Notes: generated by a model from the letters alone, not told the origin. A DNA stretch of 64,000 nucleotides from Bacillota bacterium (GCA_012521405.1 JAAYMK010000091.1:1-64000); one strand, 5' to 3'; shown: positions 26,391 through 34,679, counted from the stretch's first letter. Translations and numbers: made by a program.

Positions 26391-27740
26391 GTGAAAAGAA
26401 AGTTTGGCAGACGTAAACTAGCCCTGATAACTCTGGGGCTGCTGTTGCTCATGCTTACTGCGTTTCCCTGGCGGTTTTGGCTCTCTTTACAAAATGAGCT
26501 GCGCCTTTTGGAAGGCCACTATCATTATGTTAACATAGCTTCACCATTTTTTGTCTCCGTCAGAGGTGATAAAGATGGTGTCTTGGCCCTCAATGGCAAA
26601 CCGGTATCACATCAAGACAGCAAAGTAAATTTACGCTCTCCCATCCAGTTTAGTGCGCAGGGTTTAGGATCCGTAAACCTGGAATTTCGTCTTTTTGGGG
26701 TGATTCCGCTACGGCAGCTGACAGTTAATGTAGTGCCGGAGAAAAAACTGGTACCTGGCGGCCATTCCATTGGCATTAAGCTGCATAGCGAAGGAGTGCT
26801 TGTGGTCGGCCACCATCAGGTGCAAGGACCGGACCGTACAGGTTCTCCCGCACAGGAGGCAGGCATAGAAGTGGGCGATGTGATTTTAGCCATTGACGGG
26901 ATTAAATTACAAGACGCCAACCAGGTGAGCCAGATTATCCGTGAACGGACGGTCAAAAAACAAAAGCTTTCCTTTGAAGTCAAACGCAACGGGAATCGCT
27001 TTACAGTGGATGTGCAGCCCATTATGTGTGTGGAAACACACCAGCCCCGTATTGGTTTATATGTCCGGGATTCAGCGGCGGGGGTCGGTACACTGACTTT
27101 TTACGACCCGGAGACGAAAATTTACGGAGCTTTAGGACATGTCATTACAGATATGGACACCAATCAACCCATTGAAGTGCGCGAAGGTCAGATTGTCAAA
27201 GCAAATATAATCAATATAAAAGCTGCCCGGCGTGGATATCCCGGTGAGAAAACCGGTATCTTCCAGGAGGATCATGATATTGAAGGAACCATCGAAAAAA
27301 ATACTATGTTTGGGATTTTTGGCAGGCTGACCCGCAAAGAGACGGTCAAAGGTGAAATGAGAGAAGCTATTCCCTTGGCTTTAATTTCGCAAGTGGAAAC
27401 CGGACCGGCAGAAATTTTAACGGTAGTTGAAGGAACAACCATTGAAAGGTTTGACATTGAAATTCAGCGTGTATACAGGCAATCGCGCCCTGGTGACAAA
27501 GGTATGGTCATTGCCATTACAGATGAAAGACTTTTGGCGGAAACCGGAGGGATTGTACAAGGTATGAGCGGCAGCCCCATCATTCAAAACGGTCGGCTTG
27601 TGGGCGCTGTAACCCATGTTTTTGTCAATGACCCTACCCGGGGCTACGGAATTTTTGCCGAATGGATGGTCCAGGAAGCAGAAATTCTCGACAAGGCTAC
27701 AGGGGTTCAAGTGGAGGAAATATATGATAAAAGTGCGTAA
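26391..27740 (+). CDS. spoIVB: SpoIVB signalling peptidase (S55)
   Basis: A forespore-secreted serine peptidase that cleaves SpoIVFA and triggers pro-SigK activation. GTG 26391, after TAAGGAGTG, gives 449 residues; an in-frame TTG at 26346 is a weaker choice. There is a basic N-terminus and a membrane anchor (residues about 9-25), and a PDZ domain near residues 130-215 (SPAQEAGIEVGDVILAIDG). The S55 domain has catalytic His in GALGHVITDMD and Ser in VQGMSGSPIIQNG. It directly precedes spo0A, as in Bacillus. Confidence 0.95.
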   Translation: MKRKFGRRKLALITLGLLLLMLTAFPWRFWLSLQNELRLLEGHYHYVNIASPFFVSVRGDKDGVLALNGKPVSHQDSKVNLRSPIQFSAQGLGSVNLEFRLFGVIPLRQLTVNVVPEKKLVPGGHSIGIKLHSEGVLVVGHHQVQGPDRTGSPAQEAGIEVGDVILAIDGIKLQDANQVSQIIRERTVKKQKLSFEVKRNGNRFTVDVQPIMCVETHQPRIGLYVRDSAAGVGTLTFYDPETKIYGALGHVITDMDTNQPIEVREGQIVKANIINIKAARRGYPGEKTGIFQEDHDIEGTIEKNTMFGIFGRLTRKETVKGEMREAIPLALISQVETGPAEILTVVEGTTIERFDIEIQRVYRQSRPGDKGMVIAITDERLLAETGGIVQGMSGSPIIQNGRLVGAVTHVFVNDPTRGYGIFAEWMVQEAEILDKATGVQVEEIYDKSA

Positions 27741-27766
27741 AAACACCCAATAGGGTGTTTTTGCTT
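27741..27766 (+). terminator. Terminator after spoIVB
   Basis: An 8-bp stem AAACACCC / GGGTGTTT with a 4-base loop followed by TTGCTT. It starts right after the spoIVB stop and separates it from spo0A. Confidence 0.85.
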
Positions 27767-27856
27767 AGAAAAGAAAAAATTTTACCTTATTTTTAGGCAC
27801 TCTTTTTCGAAATAATCTTTTTCTTCACAGTTTCATAAAAAATCCTCGGAAATAAA

Positions 27857-27883
27857 AAAGGAATATCTATCCAGATGTCGAAT
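27857..27883 (+). promoter_or_regulatory. SigH-type promoter of spo0A
   Basis: AAAGGAATA (27857-27865), 11 bases, then GTCGAAT (27877-27883) matches the SigH consensus RnAGGAWWW-N11/12-RnnGAAT at every defined position. B. subtilis spo0A is likewise driven by a SigH promoter at the onset of sporulation. Confidence 0.8.
27876..27882 (+). promoter_or_regulatory. 0A box overlapping the spo0A -10 region
   Basis: TGTCGAA, the exact core Spo0A-binding sequence, lies across the -10 element of the SigH-type promoter. Phosphorylated Spo0A bound here would compete with or modulate polymerase, consistent with autoregulation. A near copy, TTTCGAA, lies upstream around 27806-27812. Confidence 0.7.
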
Positions 27884-27932
27884 AATTCAAGCAATAAAAA
27901 CTAATCTGAAGTCAAGAGGGAGGAATTGGGGG

Positions 27933-28700
27933 ATGCTAAGAGTTTTTGTAGCTGACGACAACAGGGAATTTAGCGACCTACTGGTGGAATACCTTGAACA
28001 ACAACCGGATATTGAAATTGTGGGGAAAGCTTATAACGGTAAAGAAACATTGGAGTTAATCCGTGAAAACCCGCCGGATATTCTGCTCCTTGATATTATT
28101 ATGCCGCACCTGGATGGACTGGGTGTCTTGGAAAAAATAAATGAGATGGAGGAAAAACCCAAGGTTATTATGTTAACTGCCTTTGGGCAGGAAGATATTA
28201 CGCGTAAAGCAGTGGAGCTGGGTGCGTCATATTATATACTTAAACCTTTTAATATGGAGGTGCTGGTGGAAAGAATTCGTCTTTTGGGTAACGGTGCCGC
28301 TTCTACCCCCACTGTCCACAGTTTGACCAAACCCATGAAAAAATCAAGTTTAGAAGCCGAAGTAACAAATATTATTCATGAGATTGGCATACCGGCCCAC
28401 ATTAAAGGCTACCATTATTTGCGCGAAGCCATTATGATGGTGGTGGAAGAAGTGGATCTTTTGGGATCTGTGACGAAAGTGCTTTACCCGCGCATTGCGG
28501 AAAAATTTGACACCACCAGTTCCCGGGTGGAACGTGCCATTCGCCATGCCATCGAAGTTGCCTGGTCACGCAATAATATTGATACCATAAAGAAATTTTT
28601 TGGCTATACCATTAATACGGAACGCGGCAAACCGACAAATTCTGAATTTATTGCTTTAGTAGCTGATCGCCTGCGTTTACACAATAAAGCTGTTCATTAA
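27933..28700 (+). CDS. spo0A: Sporulation master regulator Spo0A
   Basis: A 255-residue response regulator. The receiver (residues 1-120) has the acidic pocket VADDNREF, phospho-acceptor Asp in [12 protein letters not shown] and the conserved Lys in ILKPFN. The C-terminal DNA-binding domain carries [20 protein letters not shown], the recognition helix that contacts 0A boxes, and ends [17 protein letters not shown]. The ribosome-binding site is GGGAGGAATTGGGGG. Confidence 0.97.
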   Translation: MLRVFVADDNREFSDLLVEYLEQQPDIEIVGKAYNGKETLELIRENPPDILLLDIIMPHLDGLGVLEKINEMEEKPKVIMLTAFGQEDITRKAVELGASYYILKPFNMEVLVERIRLLGNGAASTPTVHSLTKPMKKSSLEAEVTNIIHEIGIPAHIKGYHYLREAIMMVVEEVDLLGSVTKVLYPRIAEKFDTTSSRVERAIRHAIEVAWSRNNIDTIKKFFGYTINTERGKPTNSEFIALVADRLRLHNKAVH

Positions 28701-28724
28701 AAGACTTACCAAAAGTAAAAGCAT

Positions 28725-28766
28725 AAAAGTGCGCCCTCAAAATGAGAGAGTGCACTTTTTGTTTTT
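28725..28766 (+). terminator. Terminator after spo0A
   Basis: AAAAGTGC pairs with GCACTTTT (28725 and 28752) around an inner CTC/GAG, followed by a T-rich tail (TTTTTGTTTTT). The next 100 bases to steA are AT-rich and have no ORF. Confidence 0.8.
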
Positions 28767-28874
28767 AGGTAGTTTAATCCCTCGGGACAAGAAAGCTGAT
28801 TATTTAGCCCAAAGGGGTTTAAAAATTTTTCTTAATTACATACTAAAAGAAAAATGTGTTAAGGAAGCAGAGTC

Positions 28875-30014
28875 ATGGGACTAAATTTAAAAGAGTCCGG
28901 TGTTATCTGTGCTCCGGCTAAAGTAGGAAAAAGAACGAAAATTTTAGTTGAAAGATTGCAGCCCGGCGATATTGCCGTGATTGATCATCGTGATTTGGAT
29001 GAACTGGCGGCTTTGTCCCTTGTGGCATGTAAGGTAAAAGCGATCATTAATGCGGATACCTCCATTTCGGGTCGCTATCCTAACAATGGCCCGCAAAAAC
29101 TTTTACAGGCAAGAATCATCCATTTGGATCAAGCCGGAAGTCAACTTTTAGAACAAGTTAAAGACGGCGACCTCCTAACCATTCGCGGGAATGCCATCTA
29201 TCGCGGTGAAAAGCGCCTGGCGGTGGCGCGGCTTGTGGATGCTGAAGTTATCCGCCGCCAAACAGCCTTGGCAGAAAAAAATCTTGATAATTTATTAGAT
29301 GATTTTGTGCAAAATACGCTGGAATATGCACTAAAAGAAAAGGAATTAATTTTGGGTAATCTGGAAGTACCGCCCATTAACGTGCCTATTTCCGGCAGGC
29401 ATGCTTTAGTGGTGGTGCGCGGTAAGTCATACCGGGAAGATTTAAAAGCCATAAAACACTATCTCGATGAAATCAAGCCGGTGCTGATTGCAGTGGACGG
29501 CGGTGCCGATGCCCTTTTGGAATATGGGTATATTCCTGATCTGGTAGTGGGTGATATGGACAGTGTCAGTGATTTGGCTTTATTTAAAGCCAGGGAACGT
29601 GTTGTGCATGCTTATACAGACGGTAGAGCACCGGGTATGGAGCGCATTAAACGTCTTGGTCTTTCAGCCACCATCATGAAAGCACCGGGGACCAGTGAAG
29701 ATATTGCCATGCTCATTGCCTATGAATGTGGAGCTAAATTAATTGTGGCTGTGGGCACACATTCCAATATGATTGATTTTTTGGAAAAGGGACGCAAAGG
29801 GATGGCCAGTACATTTTTGGTGCGTTTAAAAGTAGGCAACCGCCTTGTGGATGCCCGTGGAGTAAGCCAATTATACCGGGGGCGTATCTCCGGGCACTGG
29901 TTGCTTGTGCTGGCCTTGGCGGCAAGCATTCCTGTACTGATTATGGTTTTTACCAATCCCACGGTCAGGCATATTTTCCGTTTAATTGCTTTACGAATAC
30001 GTCTAGCCCTGTGA
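28875..30014 (+). CDS. steA: SteA-like cytokinesis protein (thiamin pyrophosphokinase-like fold)
   Basis: A 379-residue protein. The central region (residues about 180-320) has a thiamin-pyrophosphokinase-like fold: AVDGGADALLEYGYIPDLVVGDMDS is its recognisable block. A predicted membrane helix (LVLALAASIPVLIMVFT) lies near the C-terminus. This matches SteA, which with SteB affects cytokinesis and the RipA cell-wall hydrolase in Corynebacterium. SteA is not expected to phosphorylate thiamin. It is followed by steB after 9 bases, the standard pair. Confidence 0.85.
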   Translation: MGLNLKESGVICAPAKVGKRTKILVERLQPGDIAVIDHRDLDELAALSLVACKVKAIINADTSISGRYPNNGPQKLLQARIIHLDQAGSQLLEQVKDGDLLTIRGNAIYRGEKRLAVARLVDAEVIRRQTALAEKNLDNLLDDFVQNTLEYALKEKELILGNLEVPPINVPISGRHALVVVRGKSYREDLKAIKHYLDEIKPVLIAVDGGADALLEYGYIPDLVVGDMDSVSDLALFKARERVVHAYTDGRAPGMERIKRLGLSATIMKAPGTSEDIAMLIAYECGAKLIVAVGTHSNMIDFLEKGRKGMASTFLVRLKVGNRLVDARGVSQLYRGRISGHWLLVLALAASIPVLIMVFTNPTVRHIFRLIALRIRLAL

Positions 30015-30023
30015 GGTGCTGTC

Positions 30024-30848
30024 ATGTTTCGCTTACGTGATCACATCATTTCATTGGTTGCGGTCTTTCTTGCCTTGGGTCTAGGTATTCTTATTGGCAC
30101 CGGGTTCACCGAGGATATGCTGGTGACACAACAGCGTTTATTAATTGAGCAGATGGCGGAGGATTTTCAAAATCTTAACCGGACACGCCTGGAATTGGAA
30201 GCCCAGATCCAAAAATTGCATCAGGATTTATATTTATGGGAAAAATATCAAGAAGCCCTTTACCCCTTGGTGGTGGACGGGGTCTTGAAGCAGCAAAGGA
30301 TCGCTATTTTTTATCAGGAAACAGCTCCGCCGCCGGAAATTTTGCAAATGCTGGAAGATGCACAAGCCGAGCTCACCACAGTTATTGGCATTAAGAAAAA
30401 CTTTGCCGGTGAAAGTTTAGCCCAGGCAGGACAGGCGCTTGCTGATTTTATTTTAGGTGAAATGCCGGGACGTGAATTGCCGGAACTGCTAACTGTCTTA
30501 ATGGCGCAAGAAGCTGTTAACGTGGACAAATTTTCCGCCGCAAAACCTGAACATGTGCTGCTTTTTTTGGGTGAGCGGGAAAATCTCAACAGTGAGTTTT
30601 TTACAGCTTTTTTAAATACTTTGCAAAAAAAAGAAATCCCCTTTGTGGGTGTGGAAACAAGTGAAATCAAGAATTCATTTTTGAAAGAGGTAAAGGCGGC
30701 CGGAGCTTCTACCATTGATCATGTCGATACTGTCTTTGGGCGCTATTCACTCCTTTCTGTTTTGCAAGGAAATGTGGGTAGCTTCGGCCTGAAGGAAAAT
30801 GCCGATGAATTTATTGCTACCTTTAGTAAGCAAGGAAGTGAAAAATGA
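30024..30848 (+). CDS. steB: SteB / MctB-like membrane-anchored coiled-coil protein
   Basis: A 274-residue protein: an N-terminal membrane helix (HIISLVAVFLALGLGILIG), a coiled coil (residues about 36-75, EQMAEDFQNLNRTRLELEA) and an extracytoplasmic domain. This is the family often called copper transporter MctB, but pairing with SteA indicates SteB. The coiled coil is expected to contact SteA or cell-wall hydrolases. The stop overlaps the next gene. Confidence 0.82.
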   Translation: MFRLRDHIISLVAVFLALGLGILIGTGFTEDMLVTQQRLLIEQMAEDFQNLNRTRLELEAQIQKLHQDLYLWEKYQEALYPLVVDGVLKQQRIAIFYQETAPPPEILQMLEDAQAELTTVIGIKKNFAGESLAQAGQALADFILGEMPGRELPELLTVLMAQEAVNVDKFSAAKPEHVLLFLGERENLNSEFFTAFLNTLQKKEIPFVGVETSEIKNSFLKEVKAAGASTIDHVDTVFGRYSLLSVLQGNVGSFGLKENADEFIATFSKQGSEK

Positions 30849-31522
30849 TTTCCGCAGTTATACCGGCTTTTAATGAGGAAAAAACTATTAAAGAAACTAT
30901 TCTCGCCCTTGCTGCCACTGGACAAATTGCGGAAATTATTGTAGTTGATGACGGCTCCTGTGATGATACCGCCCAAAAGGCCCTTTTGGCTGGAGCTTTT
31001 GTTGTTTCTTTACCGCAAAACAGTGGTAAAGCAAAGGCGCTGGCCGTCGGTGTCAGGCAGGCCAAAGGTGAGATTCTCTGTTTTGTTGATGCAGATTTAG
31101 GTGAGAGTGCCTATGAATTCAGACATTTAATTCCGCCGGTGGCAGCAGGTAAAGTAGATATGACCGTAGCCGTCTTGCCGCCGGCGCAGAAAAAGGGCGG
31201 CTTTGGTCTGGTAAAAAGCCTGGCTGTTTTTGGCATTAAGAGCTTGGGTGGATACAAAGCGAAGGCACCTTTATCGGGTCAGCGTGTTTTAAAGCGTAAA
31301 GTTTGGGAGGCGGCGGCACCGGCTTTAACCGGATTTGGGGTGGAAGTGGGCTTAACGGTAGCATGTCTCCGTCACGGTTTTACATTCCAAGAGCTGCCCG
31401 TGCAGATGTACCACCGGGAAACAAGTCGCGATTTCGCCGGTTTTTGCCACCGTGGACGCCAGTTTTGGGATTTACTTTTAACTTTTGGTAATTTGTGGCT
31501 GAAAGGACGGGTGAAAACTTGA
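30845..31522 (+). CDS. Family 2 glycosyltransferase
   Basis: A 225-residue GT-A fold enzyme: MISAVIPAFNEEKTI, VVDDGSCDDT and the metal-binding FVDADLGE identify GT2. No membrane helices are evident. The acceptor is unknown; it sits in a conserved cluster with steA, steB and an MraY-like enzyme, so a cell-envelope glycan is likely. The stop overlaps the start of the next gene if TTG 31519 is used. Confidence 0.85.
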   Translation: MISAVIPAFNEEKTIKETILALAATGQIAEIIVVDDGSCDDTAQKALLAGAFVVSLPQNSGKAKALAVGVRQAKGEILCFVDADLGESAYEFRHLIPPVAAGKVDMTVAVLPPAQKKGGFGLVKSLAVFGIKSLGGYKAKAPLSGQRVLKRKVWEAAAPALTGFGVEVGLTVACLRHGFTFQELPVQMYHRETSRDFAGFCHRGRQFWDLLLTFGNLWLKGRVKT

Positions 31523-32361
31523 CGGCTGTCGCTGTCTATGTGGGGCTTACTACCTTCCTGGCGGTGGTGGCAGTTGCCGCTACTGCCGCCTTTTGGCAAA
31601 GGACAGGCCATCTCAAAGAAAATTATCAGGGTAAAAGAATTCCGCAAAGTATGGGCATAGCTTTTTTGCCGGTATATGGGGTGGCGTCTATCTGGGCAGC
31701 CCGTAAAGGATTAATGGCCGGAGAGTTGCTGATTGCGGCTTTTTTGCTTGTTTATGGCCTTTGTATTTTAGGCGTTTTGGATGATCTTTGGGGTGACAAC
31801 TCCAGCAAAGGCTTTGCTGGCCATTTTCGCCAGTTACTTTGCGGCAGGATCACAACCGGTTTTCTCAAGGCAGTCCTTGGTTTTGGCATATGTCTCCTGG
31901 TGGTATGTTTCTTGTCCGGCTTCAAGCTTTTGCGCTTTTGGGAAGCAGCCCTCATTGCTTTGTCGGCAAATTTACTGAATTTATTAGATTTGCGCCCCGG
32001 TAGAGCCTTAAAAGTATTTTTTCTCTTAGCTTTGCTTTGGATTTGGCTTTTCCCGCAGGAAGAGCAGATTCTGCTTCTATTTCCTTTTTTGGTGACGGCG
32101 CTGGTATTTTTACCCTCTGACTTGCGCGGTGAAGCCATGCTGGGTGATGCCGGGGCAAACCTTCTAGGGGCCATGGTTGGTTTGGCCGTGGTCCTGTATG
32201 GTGGTTTTTGGTGGCAGTTCCTTTATTTTCTCCTGCTTTTATTTATACATTTTTTGGCGGAAAGAATTTCTTTAACAGATTATATTGCGCGGCACCCGCT
32301 TTTAGCTTATTTTGACCGTTTGGGGCGAAGAGAATATCATACCGGGAGGGAACAGGGATGA
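31519..32361 (+). CDS. MraY-like glycosyl-1-phosphate transferase
   Basis: A 280-residue polytopic membrane protein of the MraY/WecA family. Motifs include GVLDDLWGDNSSKG (the DD pair), NLLNLLDLRPGRALK and LGDAGANLLGAMVG. TTG 31519, after AGGACGGG and overlapping the previous stop, is preferred to GTG 31495. MraY itself lies in the dcw cluster elsewhere, so this is a paralogue, perhaps loading a sugar-phosphate onto a polyprenyl carrier for the neighbouring GT2. Confidence 0.82.
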   Translation: MTAVAVYVGLTTFLAVVAVAATAAFWQRTGHLKENYQGKRIPQSMGIAFLPVYGVASIWAARKGLMAGELLIAAFLLVYGLCILGVLDDLWGDNSSKGFAGHFRQLLCGRITTGFLKAVLGFGICLLVVCFLSGFKLLRFWEAALIALSANLLNLLDLRPGRALKVFFLLALLWIWLFPQEEQILLLFPFLVTALVFLPSDLRGEAMLGDAGANLLGAMVGLAVVLYGGFWWQFLYFLLLLFIHFLAERISLTDYIARHPLLAYFDRLGRREYHTGREQG

Positions 32362-32388
32362 TTGTCGCGAAAGTTAAGGTGTTACCAA

Positions 32389-33507
32389 TTGTATAACCGC
32401 CGCCTGGGGAAAGTTGTAGCCGTCAGACGGCAAGGAGATGCCTGTGAGCTGTTGGAGGTACTATGTGAAAAGGAAAAGGCCCAGGCTCTCAATTATGTCC
32501 CTCTAACCGGTCAGGCTCAAGTGGGTGACCAGGTGGTCTTAAATACCACGGCGGTGGACTTGGAATTGGGTACAGGCGGGCTGCATTTTGTTTGCCTTAA
32601 TTTGTCACGTCTGGAAGCTGACAGCCAGGGGCCGGGACATATCATGAAGCTGCGCTACACACCGCAACAGGTGCGCGTTTTGGCTGTGGAAGAGGAAGTT
32701 TCCCCGTATCATGCCGTCATGAAAAAAGCAAAAACTCTTTTGGGCATGCCTGTGATGGTGGCTGAATTACACAGCATGCTGGCACCGGCGGCAATTGCCT
32801 TAAAACAAAAAAAGCCACATGTACGCCTGGCTTACGTCATGACAGACGGAGGCGCACTGCCGGCTTTTTTTAGTAAAACAGTTAGACAATTGCAAGAAAG
32901 AGGTTTCATCTGCGGCACCATTACCACGGGGCATGCCTTTGGCGGCGATTTGGAAGCTGTCAATGTATACAGCGGCCTTTTGGCAGCCAAGCATGTTTTG
33001 CAGGCTGATACCGCCATGATTTGTATGGGGCCCGGTGTGGTGGGTACCGGCACACCCTTTGGTTTTTCTGGCCTGGAATTAGGTGATAATGTAAACAGAG
33101 TAGCTTCTTTGGGCGGATACCCCATTGCCGTGCCCAGAATCAGTTTTGCAGATAAACGACCTCGCCATCGCGGCTTGTCCCACCATACTTTGACAGCTTT
33201 AACGGTGGCGGCACTTGTGGCGGCAGATCTGCCGCTACCGGTCTTGGCGAAGGAAAAAAATGATTACCTCTGGCAGCAAATTACTGCCAGCGGGCTAAAA
33301 GAAAAGCATGCCATTTATGCATACGAAGGCCTCTCACTTTCTGTGCTGGCAGAATATGAGGATTTATGCTGCACCATGGGACGAGGGCTTGCTGAAGATC
33401 CTGAATTTTTCCTGGCGGTGGTGGCGGCAGCACATCACACTGCTTTAATTTTAGAGAAAATTAGTGAATCTGTTGCCAAAGAAAATGCCGCAGAGTCATC
33501 TTTTTAG
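32389..33507 (+). CDS. DUF3866 family protein
   Basis: A 372-residue protein of unknown function, widespread in sporulating Clostridia and Actinobacteria. The blocks ALNYVPLTGQAQVGDQVVLN, TTAVDLELGTGGLHFV and ICMGPGVVGTGTPFGFSGLE identify it. The start is taken as TTG 32389, 7 bases after AAGGTG; TTG 32362 would add nine residues atypical of the family. The 3' end overlaps the end of the minus-strand mciZ-like gene by 47 bases. Confidence 0.85.
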   Translation: MYNRRLGKVVAVRRQGDACELLEVLCEKEKAQALNYVPLTGQAQVGDQVVLNTTAVDLELGTGGLHFVCLNLSRLEADSQGPGHIMKLRYTPQQVRVLAVEEEVSPYHAVMKKAKTLLGMPVMVAELHSMLAPAAIALKQKKPHVRLAYVMTDGGALPAFFSKTVRQLQERGFICGTITTGHAFGGDLEAVNVYSGLLAAKHVLQADTAMICMGPGVVGTGTPFGFSGLELGDNVNRVASLGGYPIAVPRISFADKRPRHRGLSHHTLTALTVAALVAADLPLPVLAKEKNDYLWQQITASGLKEKHAIYAYEGLSLSVLAEYEDLCCTMGRGLAEDPEFFLAVVAAAHHTALILEKISESVAKENAAESSF

Positions 33508-33586
33508 GTAATGTACGCAAATAAAGGCGCAGCTCACGTACTGTACCGATAAAAATTAAACTTTTAAAAGAAGAGACTGTTTGCAT
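33461..33586 (-). CDS. mciZ: MciZ-like FtsZ inhibitor peptide
   Basis: A 41-residue ORF on the minus strand with a strong ribosome-binding site (TAGGAGGGT, 5 bases from ATG at 33584-33586). Its sequence KSLIFIGTVRELRLYLRTLP followed by KKMTLRHFL aligns without gaps to B. subtilis MciZ (KGVVLVGKAWEIRAKLKEYG and on): hydrophobic strand, Gly, E-hydrophobic-R, amphipathic helix, second helix. MciZ caps FtsZ filaments in the mother cell to block a second septum. In B. subtilis mciZ also lies near spoIIM, as I recall. Assignment rests on this alignment and context only. Confidence 0.6.
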   Translation of the reverse strand: MQTVSSFKSLIFIGTVRELRLYLRTLPKKMTLRHFLWQQIH

Positions 33587-33622
33587 CTTTACCCTCCTAA
33601 AATGGGGACTTGTCCTTAATGT

Positions 33623-33652
33623 AGGTATATGTGAAAACAGCAAATTTATGCC
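33623..33652 (-). promoter_or_regulatory. Candidate SigE-type promoter for the mciZ-like gene
   Basis: On the minus strand GGCATAAA, 13 bases, CATATACCT resembles the mother-cell SigE pattern and sits 37 bases before the start codon. B. subtilis mciZ is SigE dependent. The match is approximate. Confidence 0.35.
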
Positions 33653-33670
33653 TGGGACCGTCCAGGCATA
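33647..33670. repeat. Perfect inverted repeat between mciZ-like gene and spoIIM
   Basis: TATGCCTGG / CCAGGCATA with a 6-base centre. No T run follows on either strand, so it is more likely an operator or an RNA element than a terminator. It overlaps the candidate -35 of the mciZ-like gene and lies 56 bases before spoIIM. Confidence 0.6.
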
Positions 33671-33725
33671 TCCTTGATCTTTGCCGCATAAACTTTGCAT
33701 GATGGACATGACTGGAGGGAAAATT

Positions 33726-34361
33726 ATGCGGCAGCGACGTAAAACCAGATTTTTTCACCACCTGCAGGAGAATATAAAAGTCTATCTTTTTGTCTTCATC
33801 TTTTTTACCGCCGGGATTATTGCCGGTTCACTTTCCGTCTATTGGTTGGCGGCGGAACAGGTTGAAGAATTAAACCAAGTTTTTTTTAGTTTTGTGGATT
33901 ATCTTTCCGGGCAGAAACCTTTAAACCAAATGCTGATTTTAAAACAGTCTTTATTACAAAACGGTTTATTTCTCTTGCTCCTGTGGCTTTGCGGTAATCT
34001 TTTCTTTGGTTTTATTTTTGTACTGGGAGCCATGTTTTATCGCGGTTTTACCATCGGCTTTACAGTGGGCTTTTTGGCACAACAAAACGGCTTGGCGGGA
34101 GTGATGTTTGCGGCGGCGGCAGTATTGCCGCAAAATTTGCTCTTTGTGCCGGCAGCAGTAGTAGCCGCAGCCTTTGCTTTCTCCTTTTCCTGGCTGCTAT
34201 TTTGCCGCCGTTTTGGGGGCAGGCAGAATTTTGCTTATGGTGAATCTTTACTACAGTATACTTTTGTGCTTGTACTGGCAGGGGTTTTTTTCGTGGCCGG
34301 CAGTTTGGTGGAGACCATGGTGGCACCGGTTTTTATGCGCCTTACTGTTTCCTTGCTCTAA
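33726..34361 (+). CDS. spoIIM: Stage II sporulation protein M
   Basis: A 211-residue membrane protein with about five helices. It is the scaffold of the SpoIID-SpoIIM-SpoIIP complex that drives engulfment. ATG 33726 follows TGGAGGGAAA. It has a basic N-terminus (RQRRKTRFFHHLQENIKVYL), then FFTAGIIAGSLSVYWL and the loop FLAQQNGLAGVMFAAAAVLP. spoIID and spoIIP are not in the window. Confidence 0.92.
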   Translation: MRQRRKTRFFHHLQENIKVYLFVFIFFTAGIIAGSLSVYWLAAEQVEELNQVFFSFVDYLSGQKPLNQMLILKQSLLQNGLFLLLLWLCGNLFFGFIFVLGAMFYRGFTIGFTVGFLAQQNGLAGVMFAAAAVLPQNLLFVPAAVVAAAFAFSFSWLLFCRRFGGRQNFAYGESLLQYTFVLVLAGVFFVAGSLVETMVAPVFMRLTVSLL

Positions 34362-34432
34362 ATGAGCACGTTCTTGGCAGGTTCTACCCTCCATATAATA
34401 ATAAAAAGCCTTTAACCGGGGGAGGTTGCGGC

Positions 34433-34666
34433 ATGATAGTGCTGGTAACAAAACGCTTTTGGCGGTGGGTACTATTTTTTTTAATTTTAATTTTTGTTTT
34501 ACCACTAGTACATTTTTATTGGCTGCAGGCAATACAACCGGAAAGTACGGTGCTGCCAAGACCCTCTCTACCTGTGGTGGCAGAAAATGTAGACGGGCTT
34601 GCGCAAAACCAATTGGCAGCGCGCTTTAGGTATTATTTGCATGAATTTTATCAAAACGGGTTATGA
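34433..34666 (+). CDS. YqzK/DUF4227-like single-pass membrane protein
   Basis: A 77-residue protein with one membrane helix (WVLFFLILIFVLPLVHFYWL) and a short extracytoplasmic tail ending in RYYLHEFYQNGL. Layout, length and place immediately before xerD match B. subtilis YqzK (DUF4227), whose function is unknown. In B. subtilis fur lies between spoIIM and yqzK; it is missing here. A ribosome-binding site GGGGGAGG precedes ATG 34433. Confidence 0.6.
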   Translation: MIVLVTKRFWRWVLFFLILIFVLPLVHFYWLQAIQPESTVLPRPSLPVVAENVDGLAQNQLAARFRYYLHEFYQNGL

Positions 34667-34679
34667 TTTTGCTAAAGGA

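Noticed and set aside
27806-27812. TTTCGAA as a second 0A box upstream of spo0A
   Set aside because: One mismatch in an AT-rich tract and away from the promoter; mentioned in the 0A box entry but not listed as a site.
28815-28850. CATACTA resembling a SigG -10 upstream of steA
   Set aside because: No matching -35 at 17-18 bases; the region is AT-rich, so a chance match is likely.
32358-32396. ATG start for DUF3866 at 32358
   Set aside because: It is in a different frame and stops after 12 codons; TTG 32389 with its own AAGGTG site fits the family better.
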